The notes below the pieces were generated by a model. The model was given only the letters and a program-made list of their open reading frames with translations. It did not search any database and was not told the DNA's origin. The translations under genes were made by a program, and so were the position numbers. From Adiantum capillus-veneris (taxonomy: Eukaryota; Streptophyta; Polypodiopsida; Polypodiales; Pteridaceae), in NCBI GenBank assembly GCA_014529385.2, contig CM043969.1:34548446-34612445 (forward strand): 64,000 nucleotides of DNA, in the 5' to 3' direction. Positions 1 to 11,532 of this stretch are shown piece after piece (position 1 is the first letter of the stretch; every line of letters begins with the position of its first letter).

Positions 1-328
1 GCTTTTGGACCAGAAGCTTTTGAGTTTTGAAGGCTTTTTATTGTACTGCTGTTTAGGCCGAGGGCCTTTGAATATGAGGTTAGGGCTGATTCTCTGGCAT
101 GCTTCTTGGAGAAGGTGTAGAGTATGGAGTACCGACTTGTACTGTGTTGATGCAATATAAAGAAATACTGAAAGGGGCGCCAAGGTTTGGGGCCAATACT
201 CTGTGGGGTGGAATTCCGCCACTCCGTGTAGCTTGTCGTCTCTCCCTTTCAGTTCAGTTGTTATTGAAGTGCTACAAGTCTGTTCGGTTTGTTCTTTGCT
301 ATTGGCACGTGGTGCTCGTCTTGTGACA
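1..328 (+). repeat. LTR-B copy, 3' part (cut by window start)
   Basis: This is the 3' part of a family B LTR. It ends in CTTGTGACA at 328 and matches, in the other orientation, the complete B LTRs at 55327-56162 and 57771-58556. It includes the promoter-core block around 151-207 (ATATAAAGAAAT, then GGGGCGCC and TTTGGGGCCAATA) and a G-box CACGTG at 306-311 near its end. It lies inside the last 47 bases of an LTR-C, so it inserted there. The other end is outside the window. Confidence 0.85.
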
Positions 329-375
329 AGTACTAGATCCGAGCTAAATCCTTAAACACTTTCTTGTACCTGACA
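329..375 (+). repeat. LTR-C, last 47 bases
   Basis: This is the end of the 5' LTR of a family C element. It matches the last bases of the C LTR that ends at 2446 (ACTAGATCC, GAGCTAAATCC, closing in TGACA). It is followed at once by a primer-binding site, which fixes it as a 5' LTR. Confidence 0.8.
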
Positions 376-1043
376 TTGGTATTAGAGCTCTGTGCGTGCT
401 TTGACTTCATGAATTCGAGGGAAGAATCAAGAACCCAAGCAGAACCAAGAATCCAAAGAATCTCTCTAAGTTTTTCTTTTTTTCCTCAAAGAAGCTTAGC
501 GTCCCTACCCCAGACTTATTAGGCAGTCCAACACGCATCGGTCGCGCTCCCGTCTTCATCGCTATGTCTTTGAACAAAGATTGACATCGGATACACGAAA
601 GTCTAGATCTTGAATACCAAGATTTGCTTGCCTTGTATACGGATATGGAAGGAGTTGGTGCAAGGTTCTCTAACCCTCTTCTGTATTTGCATTCCCATGT
701 AGCGTCCATCCACTTTCGTCGACAACCCATCCTTGGAAATACCTCCGAGCGGCGAGCACCCACCCGCAATGTTTTCACGACAGGACTATTTGAGTCGTCG
801 TACTTGCTTGCAAGGCAGAGTAAGCATCAAGGCAGGTATCCTACGACGGTTGTAAGGCTACCTAGTAACTTGTATGGTCGGTGTTTACATCGCAGCAGTA
901 CCTACATTTGCAATATCCACAAGTTCGGAGGAGTTGTCATCGGCTTATGCATCCACAAGCATCAGAAGCATTCAACACCAGAAGTACAGAAAGTATCCAC
1001 AAAAAGAAGTTCGGCAGTTGTGTCTCACCTTTAACAGGGGGGA
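376..1043 (+). mobile_element. Internal region of short LTR element C
   Basis: About 670 bases lie between the primer-binding site and a purine tract (ACAGGGGGGA) just before the 3' LTR at 1044. The plus strand has an open frame of 136 codons (624-1034). I see no gag, protease, RT or integrase motif in it and do not recognise it. The size suggests a non-autonomous or internally deleted LTR element. Parentage is unknown because no coding relative of C is present here. Confidence 0.7.
377..388 (+). promoter_or_regulatory. Primer-binding site of element C
   Basis: TGGTATTAGAGC differs at one base from TGGTATCAGAGC, the complement of the 3' end of plant initiator tRNA-Met. It begins one base after the LTR end and marks the start of minus-strand DNA synthesis. 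Confidence 0.8.
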
Positions 1044-2446
1044 TGTCACGTGCACATTGCACTAGAGCCACGTGGACAAGCGTCTACTACAGTCTAGCGT
1101 CAGTCCTAGTTTAGCATAGGATCTAGCCTTGCACTTTGTGAGCCTCTTGTAGGATGTGCATGTTCAGGGTAGGTCATAGTTGCATACCCTCTGTTGCACA
1201 GTACAATTATTTCAGCAGATAGGCATGTGAACAGTCCTTTAAGTCATTTCAATAATAAGTGACATTTTAGGCATTATTTGTCAAGGTCGTGAACATGCTA
1301 ATTTATGTTGCTCGACCCAGCTTGATTTTGCTATATAAGTGACATTTTGTGTCACAAAGTGATGACGTGGCGGACAACAGAAACCCTAATTTTTGCCTGA
1401 AACCCTAATTTTCGGAAATCGCAGAGGCTTTTTTTTTTAATAGAAAGATGAGCGACGCAAATTTTGCTTTTTCTCTACCTAATGAGAAAGAGAGAGAGAA
1501 TGCTTTTGCTTTCAAGTTTTGACTCTCTGTGAGAGAGAGAGCAATTGCTTTTGATTTGAAGCTTTTGGGGCTCTGCTTTTGGGCATCCCTTGTAACCTTT
1601 AAATTAGTGGTGAGGGCTTCACTTCTCAGAGCATTTGGACGCAGAGTCTGAGAGTGAAACCCTAGCCGCTCTCTTGTACTTTGATTTGATTAATATAAAA
1701 AGAAATACCGAAAGGGGCGCCAGTCTTTGGGGCCAATATCTCTAGGCACGGAACTCCGTCGGGCCAGTGTACATCTATTGTGATCTGTGACTTGTTTTGA
1801 AGTGGTTATTTGGTGCTGTCGCGGTTGATTCTTGACTTGGAGTGTCCAAGTCTGTTACATTTTGCTATATAAGTGACCCAAGGGGGGTCACTTCAAGGGG
1901 AGGACTCCCAGTACTGTAGTAGCACCCATAGTACCCAACGTTTTCAGCACCATAGTACCAGCGTTTTCAACCCATCTCCATCAGCATTTTCAACCTTAAG
2001 TCTCCAACGTTTTTTAGTATCAGCATCAACAATTTAAGCCTTCAGTACCTTCAACAGTTTAGTGTTTTCAGCGATAGCAGATTTCAGCCCCTATCGCCAG
2101 CCAAGTTGTAGATCCAAGCCATTAGGCCTAGCGTTTTTAGTATCTCAGCCTTAGCCTTGTAGAGCCAAGCATCTACCGCGAGTACCAACAACCTTTCAGC
2201 ATCTAGGATCATTGTAACAGCATTGTGCAAGTAACAGAGCCAATACTTGCTCTGGCAACAGAGCAAACGGGCCCTTGAAGGTGGTTGGGACCCGAGATGC
2301 CGTGTCGTCTCTCTTTTCTCTTTCTCCCTCGCTCTCCTTCATTGTGTTTAGTTCAGTTTTTCTTTTCAAGTGAAGTAAAGTAACCTTGTGCTTGTGCGGA
2401 AAACTAGATCCAAGCTAAATCCTAAACACTTCCGCTACACTTGACA
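1044..2446 (+). repeat. LTR-C (3' LTR of element C), interrupted
   Basis: It begins TGTCACGTGCAC, which contains the G-box CACGTG, directly after the purine tract, and ends in ACTTGACA. A second copy at 32498-33323 confirms the family. A TATA-like CTATATAAG is present twice (about 1331 and 1865) because of a short duplication. The 3' half is rich in variants of CAGCGTTTTCAG. A solo LTR-A sits at 1350-1859, so the LTR proper is about 890 bases. Confidence 0.8.
1350..1859 (+). repeat. Solo LTR-A with TSD TTTTG
   Basis: This is a complete family A LTR from TGTCACAAAG to TGTTACA, flanked by the 5-base direct repeat TTTTG (1345-1349 and 1860-1864), with no internal region. This is the product of LTR-LTR recombination. 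It contains AAACCCTAA motifs at its start, a run of GA-rich sequence, and the promoter-core block near 1690-1740 (AAGAAATACCGAAAGG, then GGGGCCAATA). Confidence 0.9.
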
Positions 2447-2481
2447 TTGGTCCGTGTTTACATCGCAACAGTACCTACCTC
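2447..2481 (+). repeat. Second, truncated copy of element C internal sequence
   Basis: After the LTR-C end the sequence reads TTGGT and then continues as a near copy of internal positions 876-905 (GTTTACATCGC, then AGTACCTACC). This suggests a tandem LTR-internal-LTR-internal array in which most of the second internal region was lost between short TGGT matches. Confidence 0.55.
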
Positions 2482-2599
2482 TATCACAAGGCGGGCACCA
2501 CGTGCTAATAGAAAAGAACAGTCTGAATAGACTTTTAGCATTTCAATAACAACTAAAACTGAAAGAGGTAGAGCACATGCGACAGGGAGTGGCGGAATT
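2482..2599 (-). repeat. LTR-B fragment, reverse
   Basis: It matches the first 118 plus-strand bases of reverse B LTRs (CACAAGGCGGGCACCACGTG, onward to GAGTGGCGGAATT). It is cut at 2599 by insertion of A1. Confidence 0.8.
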
Positions 2600-3143
2600 T
2601 GTCACAAAGTGATGACGTGGCTACCGACAGCAGAACCCTAATTTCTGCCAAAAACCCTAAATTCCTGCAAACCCTAATTTCTGCAAGAAACCCTAATTTT
2701 CGAAAATCACGGAGGTCGATTTTTTTTGTTTGTTTGTTTTTTTTGAGCGACGCAAATCCTTGCTTTTTGGCTTTGCAAGGAAATTGGAAGAGATAAAGAG
2801 AGAATATGCTTTATTTTTTCTCTCATTGAGAGAGAGAGAGAATTTGCTTTTGCTTTCAAGCTTTTGGGGCTCTGCTTTTGGGCATCCCTTGTAACATTCA
2901 AATATGTGGTGAAGGCCTAACTTCTCAGAGCATCTGGACGCAGAGTTTGAGAGTGAAACCCTAACCGCTCTTTGTACTTTGACATTGATTTAATACATAA
3001 AGAAATACCGAAAGGGGCGCCAGTCGTTGGGGCCAATATCTCTAGGCACAGTGCAAATCTATTGTGATCTGTGAATTGTTTTGAAGTGGTTATTTGGTGT
3101 TGTCGCGATTGATTCTTGATTTGGAGTGTCCAAGTCTGTTACA
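2600..3143 (+). repeat. A1 5' LTR (family A)
   Basis: 544 bases, from TGTCACAAAGTG to TCTGTTACA. The first 110 bases carry several AAACCCTAA (telobox) motifs, followed by a T-rich tract, a GA-rich stretch near 2826-2850 and the promoter-core block near 3000-3050. The primer-binding site TGGTATTAGAGC follows at 3145-3156, with one mismatch to the initiator tRNA-Met complement. Confidence 0.9.
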
Positions 3144-3215
3144 GTGGTATTAGAGCATGGCCGATTTCTCTTCCAAGGGAAATCTGATCCCCAATTTTTT
3201 TTTTCCACGGCACCT

Positions 3216-4731
3216 ATGGCTTCACGCAAGGATCATCCGGAGATGCAGACAGGGATCACAACGAAGATTCAGAGAGAGAGTATGGCCCGCCTCAGCCTAC
3301 TCAAGCGGAGCAAAGAGAGATGAAGCGTCGTCAATTGATCGGCGATGCAACAAAGATGATGCTCAGTTTTCGAAGGATCCGAAATTGGCAAAATATACGA
3401 GCGAGACTTCTTTTCAGGAAGTGCATGCACAGTGGCAGAAAACCAATACACCACCCCTGAAACCCGCTCTCAAGAAACCTTTTGATCACAAACAGTATTC
3501 AGAGAAGGAATTACAAGAGGTGGTTGATGCACGGATTGCTCAGGTTTTTGACGCGCAAAAGAAAGCCAAAAAGCACGGCAAAAAGCAGAAGAAAGACACT
3601 GACTTCTCGGGATATTTGGGTCGTCAGTCCACATTCGACATGGCAAAGAAACAGAAGAAGCGTGTTCGATTTGAAGGAGTACCCAGTTCTTCTTCTTCTT
3701 CTTCTTCTTCTTCTAGTTCTTCTAGCTCTTCAGATTCGAGCGAAGAAGACAGAAAAGGTAAAAAGCGAAGCAAGAAACAAAGCTTCGGAAAGGGCAAGAA
3801 AAAGGCAAAGAAGGCTCTCGCCCAAAGACTGACAGTTCTACTGAGGACTCGTCTACAGACAGCTCAGATTCAGATGACGGAAGCTTTTATGCGAACAAGA
3901 AGAATTTTTACAAAGCCAACCAGTATGACTTTCTCGAAGATAAAAGCAAGAAAGTCCGAGATACTTTTTCAGGATACTCAGATGCTTCGAAGGCTTTGTC
4001 TTTTATACAGCAGTTTGACATCGCTTTCGCGGGAGGACGCTATTCAGAGCACTCCAAGATTCAGAGAGCTGCCTCTTACCTTAAGGGGAATGCTCGTACT
4101 TGGTGGTCCACGCTTCTTTTAAACAAGACTGCGCCAGTTAAATGGCTGAAATTTAAGAAGCTTTTTATTTCTTCTTGGTTGACGCAAGAATATGAACGAG
4201 ATATACGAGTTGCTTGGAACCATCTTCGGATGACCAAGAAAGATACAATCCATGCTTATTGTGAAAGATTCTGGAGCTCATTTCTACCCGTCTCTTCATT
4301 CAAGAAGATCTCGTTCAGAGAACAGATTGAGCGGTTTACCTTGGGTCTACCTACAGAGATCCGAGATCACTGCTTCGAACAGAAGTCAGCTTCTATTCAG
4401 GAGTTGATGAGTCATGTGAAGCGGGGCTTTGCCATTTACTCTGGCAGTCTGACCTACCCCACAGATGAGGCCACGACACAACGAGCCGAACAGACTTCTT
4501 GGAATGAGAGTAGAAAGAAAAAAGGGCAGTCTAGAGAAAAAGGATGCACGACCCAAGCTTACTCGTGAGGAGAGAGCTCGCTTCATCAGAGAGGGGAAGT
4601 GCTTTGGATGCAAGGAACATGGACATATCTCCGCGAAGTGCCCTAAAAAGGCACAAAAAGAACAAAATGATAAAGACGACAGGCCTGAGAGTTCGACAGT
4701 AGCTGAGGAACGTGGCAGAAAAAGCAGATAG
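3216..4731 (+). pseudogene. gag: A1 gag, frameshifted
   Basis: Gag forms the virus-like particle and packages the RNA. Translation from the conserved start (M-A-S-R-K-D) breaks after about 35 codons. Downstream pieces in other frames are clear: a basic region, a poly-Ser tract (3686-3736) with acidic DSSEED, a Lys-rich stretch, a capsid-like domain (3996-4520, with GNARTWWSTLLLNK) and a CCHC knuckle at 4600-4641 (CFGCKEHGHISAKC). There are several frameshifts but few nonsense codons. Known: this order is typical of gypsy Gag. The copy cannot make a full protein. Confidence 0.88.
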
Positions 4732-4799
4732 AAAAGCATAACTGGTACCACATGGTGTGGGACTTGCACCGAATCTAATGAATGAAAGTACAAACTTTG

Positions 4800-7566
4800 C
4801 CGCTTTTGCGGCAAAGTGAAGGATCAGGAAGCTCTTTTGAAGGAGCCAAGGCCAACTTTTCACTGGGGATTGGCGGCTCGATTTGGAATTACGCCCGACA
4901 GACTGACGCCACAGGCGGAGGTAGTTCGATTGGCACTCGGATGGGATGTTGCCATTACACTGAGCATTGGCAAACTTCGTTTGCAATGACAAGGGTGTTT
5001 AGGGCACACGAGTGACATTCTACTCAGGATCCCTTGGTACCACAAGAACTACGCCGTGGTTGACTACCAGGCCGAGAAAGCGACTTTGATAAATGCAAGG
5101 GCTCAGAGAATTGTACTTGATGAACTTCAGTTTCTTTACTCATTCTTTTGGGAGAGAACTGAACGATGGATAAAGGTTGAATATGTTTTGACCTGATCAA
5201 AAGAACACCAAGATTTTTCTCCACACTTATGCCGATTGCTTTTTAGAGGGCCTGAAGATCAGACCATTGAGCCTGATACCTGGAAGCACGTCACCGAACC
5301 GGCCACCTTATCGTGTGAGCCGAGTACAGACTGAAAAGATTATGCACCAAGTGAAGACCTCTTGGAAAAGGGTCTTGTCCAGCCTAGTACTTCACCGTAC
5401 TGCTCTCCACTGTTGCTGGATTTGAAGAAAAGACGAATCTTGGAGAATGTGCATCGATTATAGAGCTCTCAACAAAATCACCATCAAGAACAGATTTCCG
5501 ATTCCTAGGATCGATGATATACTCGACAGCTTACGGGAATCCTTGTGCTTTAGCAGGATTGATCTGAAGAGTGGATATCATCAGATCCGAATCGCGACGG
5601 GAGACGTCTACAAGATAGGCTTCCGGACTACTTTTTGGATTATTTGAGTTTTTGGTGATGCCTTTTGGCTTAACCAATGCTCCTGCGACATTTAACCGGA
5701 TGATGGACAGGATTTTTCGAGAGTACAGGCTATTTGTTGGCACTTTCTTTGATGATATCATTGTTTCTCCAAGAATGAGGCAGAAGACAGAGATCATCTG
5801 CTTCAGAGACTTTTTGGGACACTTTGTCTCAGCAGTAGGAGTGCAAGTGGATTCGGCCAAGATAGAGACTATACGTGATTGGCCCGATTTGAAGAATGTG
5901 TTTGTACTACAGGCGGTTCATACGAAAGTTTGCAGAGGTTGCTTCCCCTTTGTATATCTTGATACAGAAAGGAGTCCCTTTCTGGTGGGGATCCACAAAG
6001 GTGACTGCCTTTCAAACATTGAACAAGAAATTGACTATAGGACCAGATTTGACTTTGCCGGACTTGCAGAAGTCATTTGAAGTATATTGTGATGCTTGTG
6101 GTCGTAGTCTGGGTGCGGTCTTGATGCAAGAAGGCCATGTCATTGCTTACGAGAGTCGATTGTTCTCTGGGTCGGAGATGACAACACATATTTATAAGAA
6201 AGAGCTTTTGGTGGTTATCCATGCTCTTACTCAGTGGCGGCATTACCTACTCGGAGCAGATTTTACTGTCTTTACTGACCATCAGAGTTTGCGCTACTTC
6301 TTGTCACAGAAGCAGCTTTCGGAAAAGCAGATGCGGTGGGTGAACATCTTGTCACAGTTTCACTTCCAGATTGTCCATGTGCAGGGACAAAAGAATGTGG
6401 TGGCAGATGCTTTGTCTTGGAAGCCGTTGGTTCTGGCTTTTTTTCCGCGATACATCATAAGAGCTTCGAGGATATGGTCGACCTGTATGCCACAGATACA
6501 GATTTTGCAGATATTTTCACACGGATACGGGATGGGGAGACAGTAGCAGGATTCTCCCTTCGGGAAGGCTACTTGATGAGAAAAACCATGTTGTGCGTTA
6601 CACAGCCGTTGAGGGAAAAGGTTATGACTGAATGCCATTGTCCACCTTTTTACTGGTCACCGTAGCATTGCTTTTACCATGAAAGGGGTAGAGAGATACT
6701 TCTCTTGGCCGAGACTCAAAAAGGATGTGGAAGAGTTTGTGCGCAGTTGCTCAGTATGCCAGAAGGTCAAGTTTGACAGGCATAAGGCACAGGGATTGTT
6801 ACAGCCTTTACCCATACCCACCCACCCCTGGGAAAGTATTGCAATGGATTTCATTTTCGATCTCCCGAGAACACAGAATGATCACGATGATTTTCCGATT
6901 ACATGGCACATCTGAGACGATTGTCTCCGACAGAGACCCCAGATTTATGAGTTTGTTTTGGAAGGCAATTTGGGAGAACATTGGCACGTGGTTGCAGTTC
7001 TCGTCATCGTTCCACTTGCAGACTGACGGGCAATCTGAGATTGCCAATTCAGTGGTTTTAGGTTTATTGAAGTCTTGTATCTCGGATCAGAAGACTCAAT
7101 GGGGAAAGAACTTACCTTTGGTGGAATTTGCCTACAATAACAAGATACACTCTTCGACGGGGAAGACGCCATTTGAGATTATTGAAAGTGCTGCGAATGT
7201 TCCATCCTTCTTGAGCACGAAAGATTAGATATTTGAAGCGGATGAATATTCGCGAGATTTGGATACGGCTTTTGCCAAGGTTCGCGAGACTTTGCAGAAG
7301 TCTCAACAACGACAGAAAAAGGCAGCGGATCGCCATCGTCGCGACTTGAAACTGAAGGAGGATGATTGGGTGCTCTTACGTTTTGAGAAGGCACGCATAC
7401 GAAAGAAAAAGGGAAAGGAGAGGCTTTGTCCAAAGCTTAGTATGCGATACTACGGTCCTTTCTAGATCACTGAAAAGATAAATGATGTCTCCTTTCGATT
7501 GAAACTGCCAGATACTTGGAGGATTCACAATGCATTCCGTGTGAGTCTCTTGAAACCTTTTAAGGT
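4800..7566 (+). pseudogene. pol: A1 pol remnant (PR, RT, RNase H, integrase)
   Basis: The protease region (4830-5110) lacks the catalytic Asp motif. RT begins near 5230 and shows [25 protein letters not shown] and the active-site FFDD (about 5750), then has a deletion near 5808. RNase H (5900-6420) has YCDACGRSLGAVL. The integrase zinc finger (6600-6790) has CSVCQKVKFD. The core (6830-7100) keeps the second Asp (SDRDPRF) and the Glu (GQSE), but the segment between the first and second Asp is reduced. The C-terminal domain runs to 7566. There are many frameshifts. Confidence 0.88.
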
Positions 7567-7872
7567 TGATCATGTGTCGCGGGTCGTGGTCCCTTGCGAG
7601 GACAAGCCTTTGCGAGATGGCCCATCTGTCTGCATGTGAAGCACTGATTTGGGAGACCCGAACACTCTGGTGGAGCCGGCCGCCACTCACCCTAGGCACA
7701 AGAACTACCTTCTGGAGAGTGTGGGTGTCCCGAACCAAAACGCGTACAATAGGTATACCTGCTGCCTTGGCAATGACTGAAGCTGCCGTATGCGGGGTCT
7801 CCAAGATAGTCCCTATCTCGGAACCAATCTTGGATAGAAGTGGAGGTACTCTCTCCTCAGGCCCTGGAAGCA
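7567..7872. other. Unassigned sequence, left part (continues at 12569)
   Basis: GC-richer sequence with no match elsewhere in the window. Removing A2 (TSD AAGCA) joins it to 12569-12969. On the minus strand about 100 codons are open up to the A2 junction and stay open for about 20 more across it (…FGMLPGPEERVPPLL), so it may be a coding remnant of a gene or element. I do not recognise the protein. Confidence 0.5.
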
Positions 7873-8092
7873 TGTCACAAAGTGATGACGTGGCGGACAA
7901 CAGAAACCCTAATTTTTGCCAGAAACCCTAAAATTCCTGTAAACCCTAAGTTCTGCCGGAAACCTTGATTTTCGGAAATCGCGGAGGCTTCTTAATTTTT
8001 TTTTATAGAAAGATGAGCGACGCAAATTTTGCTTTTTCTCTACCTAATGAGAAAGAGAGAGAGAATGCTTTTGCTTTCAAGTTTTGACTCTC

Positions 8093-8187
<95 letters not shown>

Positions 8188-8504
8188 AATTGCTTTTGAT
8201 TTGAAGCTTTTGGGGCTCTGCTTTTGGGCATCCCTTGTAACCTTTAAATTAGTGGTGAGGGCCTCACTTCTCAGAGCATCTGGATGCAGAGTCTGAGAGT
8301 GAAACCCTAGCCACTCTCTTGTACTTTGATTTGATTAATATAAAAAGAAATACCGAAAGGGGCGCCAGTCTTTGGGGCCAATATCTCTAGGCACGAAACT
8401 CCGCCGGGCCAGTGTACATCTATTGCGATCTGTGACTTGTTTTGAAGTGGTTATTTGGTGTTGTCGCGGTTGATTCTTGACTTGGAGTGTCCAAGTCTGT
8501 TACA
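7873..8504 (+). repeat. A2 5' LTR with long (GA)n
   Basis: 632 bases, TGTCACAAAGTG to TCTGTTACA. About 90 bases of pure GA repeat (8095-8187) account for its extra length over other A-II LTRs. Telobox motifs lie at 7904-7975 and the promoter-core block at 8340-8390. Confidence 0.92.
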
Positions 8505-8505
8505 G

Positions 8506-8517
8506 TGGTATCAGAGC
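8506..8517 (+). promoter_or_regulatory. A2 primer-binding site
   Basis: TGGTATCAGAGC is a perfect match to the complement of the plant initiator tRNA-Met 3' end, one base after the LTR. Confidence 0.92.
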
Positions 8518-8576
8518 ACGGCTGATTTCTCTTCTATGGGAAATCCGATCCCCAATTTTTTTTTTCCGCGTCGCCT

Positions 8577-9427
8577 ATGGCTTCATGCAAGGATTAGTCG
8601 ACTCCCTCTGCATCTGGAGATGCGGGCAGGGATCACAACGAAGATTCCGGCAGAGAGTATGGCCCGCCTTGGCCTACTCAGGCGGAGCGGCGAGAGATGG
8701 AGCGTGGCCAGTTGATCGGCGATGCAACAAAGATGATGCTCAATTTTGCCAAGGACCCGAAGATAGCAAAATATATGAACCAGACCTCTTTGGAAGAGGT
8801 ACAGATGGAGTGGCAGAGAACCACAACACCACTCCTGAAACCCGCTCTCGAGAAACCTTCTGTCTCCAAGAAAATATACGGAGAAGGTTTGAGCGAGATA
8901 TACGAGCTGCTTGGAACCATCTCCGGATGACCAAGAGCGATACAGTGAATTCTTATTGTGAAAGATTCTGGAGCTCTTTCTACCCGCCTCTTCATTCAAG
9001 AAGATCTCGTTCAGAGAACAGATTGAGCGGTTAACCTTGGGTCTACCTACAGAGATCCGAGATCACTGCTTGGAACAGAAGTCAGCTTCTATTCAGGAGT
9101 TGATGAGTCATGCGAAGCGGGGCTTTGCCATTCCCTCTGGCAGTCTGACCTACCCCACAAATGAGGCCATGACACAACGAGCCGAACAATCTTTTGGGAA
9201 TGAAGTAGAAAGAAAAAGAGCAACCCAGAGAAAAAGGATGCACGACCCAAGCTTACTCCTGAGGAGAGAGCTCGCTTCATCAGAGAGGGGAAGTGCTTTG
9301 GATGCGGGGAACATGGACATATCTTCGCGACGTGCCCTAAAAAGGCACAGAAAGAACAGAATGATAAAGACGACGACAGGCCTGAGAGTTGGAGAGCAAC
9401 TGAGGAATGTGGCAGAAAAGGAAGATA
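8577..9427 (+). pseudogene. gag: A2 gag, internally deleted
   Basis: The start ATG at 8577 begins M-A-S-C-K-D and then frameshifts. Around 8880 the sequence jumps from the N-terminal region (TEKEL equivalent) straight into the capsid-like domain at the ERDIRAAWNHLRM motif. This removes the poly-Ser and Lys-rich regions and the first half of the capsid-like domain, roughly 700 bases. The CCHC knuckle near 9295-9336 survives (CFGCGEHGHIF), with its last residues altered. Confidence 0.85.
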
Positions 9428-11532
9428 GAAGGCCAACTTCTTTTCACTTGGAATTGGCGGCTCGATTTGGAATTACGCCCGACAGACTGACGCCACAGGC
9501 AGAGGTAGTTCGACTGGCACCCGGATGGGATGTTGCCATTACACCGAGCATTGGCAAAACTTCATTTGCAATGACAGGGGTGTTCAGGGCACGCGAGTGA
9601 CGTTCTACTCAGGATGCCTTGGTACCACAAGAACTACGCCGTGGTTGACTACCGGGCTGAGAAAGCGACTTTGATAAATGAAGGGCTTAGAGATTGTACT
9701 TAATGAACTTCAGTTTCTTACTCATTCTTTTGGAAGAGAACTGAACGATGGATAAAGGTTGAATATGTTTTGACCTGATCAAAAGAACGCCAAGATTTTT
9801 CTCCACACTCATGCCGATTGCTTTTGAGAGGGCCTGAAGATCAAACCATTGATCTGATACCTGGAAGCACGCCACCGAATCGGCCACGTTACCGTGTGAG
9901 CCGAGTACAGAATGAAAAGATTATGAACCCAATGAAAGACCTCTTGGAAAAGGGTCTTGCGTTGTTGGTTTTGAAGAAAGACGGATCTTGGAGAATGTGC
10001 ATCGATTATAGCACTCTCAACAAATCACCATCAAGAACAGATTTCCGATTCCTAGGATCGATGATATACTCGGCAGGTTACAGGGATCCTCGTGCTTTAG
10101 CAGGATTGACTTGAAGAGTGGATATCATCAGATCAGGATAGCGCCAGGAGACGTCTACAAGACAGCTTTTCGGACGACTTTTGGGTTATTTGAGTTTTTG
10201 GTGATGCCTTGTGGCTTAACCAATGCTCGTGCGACATTTAACCGGATGATGGACATGATTTTTTGAGAGTACAGGCTATATGTTGGCACTTTCTTTGAGG
10301 ACATCATTGTTTTCTCCAAGAATGAGGCCGAACACAGAGATCATCTGCTTCAAGTCTTTCAGGCATTACGAGATCACACGTTAGTGATTAATGCAAAGAA
10401 AAGTGAATTTTTCCTACTAGAGATGCACTTTTTGGGACACATTGTGTCAGCAGAGCAGGAGTGCAAATGGACCCGGCCAAGATAGAGACTATCCGTGATT
10501 GGCCGGATTTGAGGAATGTCCATGAAGTTAGAAGCTTCTTGGGACTGTGTTCGTACTACAGACGGTTCATACGAAAGTTTGCAGAGGTTGCTTTCCCTTT
10601 TTCATACCTTGACACAGAAAGGAGTACCATTTTCGTGGGGACCCACAGAGGTGACTGTCTTTTGCACATTGAAAGAGAAATTGACTACGGGACCTATTTT
10701 GACTTTGCCGGACTTGCAGAAGTCATTTGAAGTATATTGTGATGCTTGTGGTCGTAGTCTGGGTGCGGTCTTGATGCAAGAAGGCCATGTCATAGCTTAC
10801 GAGAGCCGTTTGTTCTCTAGGCCGGAGATGACGGCACAGATTTATGAGAGAGAGCTTTTGGTGGTTATCCATGCTCTTACTCAGTGGCGGCATTACCTAC
10901 TCGGAGCGGATTTCACTGTGTTTAGAGACCATCAGAGTTGGCGGTACTTCTTGTCACAGAAGCAGCTTTCGGAAAAGCAGATGCGGTGGGCGAACATCTT
11001 GTCACAGTCACTTCCAGATTGTCCGTGTGCAGGGACAGAAGAATGTGGTGGCAGATGCTTTGTCTCGGAAACTGATGGTTCTGGCTGTTTCCGCGATACA
11101 TCGTAGGAGCTTCGAGGATATGGTCGATCAGTATGGCACAGATACAAATTTTGCAGATATTTTCACACGGATACAGGATGGGGAGACAATAGTTGCATAG
11201 TCCCTTGAGAAGGCTACTTGATGAAAAAGACTATGTTGTGCGTTACACAGCCGTTGAGGGAAAAGGTTATGACTGAATGCCATTGTCCACCTTTTACGGG
11301 TCACCGCGGCATTGCTACCACCATGAAAGGGGTAGAGAGACTTCTTTGGGCCGAGACTCAAAAAGGATGTGGAAGAGTTTGTGCGCAGTTGCTTGGTATG
11401 CCAGAAGGTCATGTTTGACAGTCATAAGGCACAGGGATTGTTACAGCCTTTACCCATACCCACCCACCCCTGGGAAAGTATTGCAATAGATTTAATTTTT
11501 GATCTCCTAAGAACACAGAGTGATCCTGATAT
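9428..11532 (+). pseudogene. pol: A2 pol remnant with FFED active site
   Basis: The protease remnant lacks its catalytic Asp. RT (9815-10520) shows [10 protein letters not shown] and [13 protein letters not shown]; the active-site motif near 10290 is FFED instead of FFDD. RNase H lies at 10690-11075 (YCDACGRSLGAVL). The integrase zinc finger lies at 11270-11440 (CLVCQKV). The frame is lost just after DLIFDLLRTQSD, where a reverse LTR fragment begins. There are several frameshifts. Confidence 0.87.

Larger units (their letters stand above)
2600..7566 (+). mobile_element. A1: Ty3/gypsy chromovirus copy, 3' end missing
   Basis: A degenerate plus-strand family A element. It has a 5' LTR (2600-3143), primer-binding site, gag, and a broken protease-RT-RNase H-integrase. 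It stops near 7566, where the integrase C-terminal region gives way to unrelated sequence; no polypurine tract or 3' LTR of its own is seen. The left flank is GAATT inside an LTR-B piece. It belongs to sublineage A-II: the protease Asp segment is replaced, and about 100 bp of the integrase core is missing near 6890. Confidence 0.9.

Noticed and set aside
8040-8231. Long open frames of Ser-Leu or Arg-Glu repeats over GA/TC tracts (also at 55259-55510 and 57690-58055)
   Set aside because: These are microsatellite translations inside LTRs; the same tracts vary in length between copies and lie in non-coding positions.
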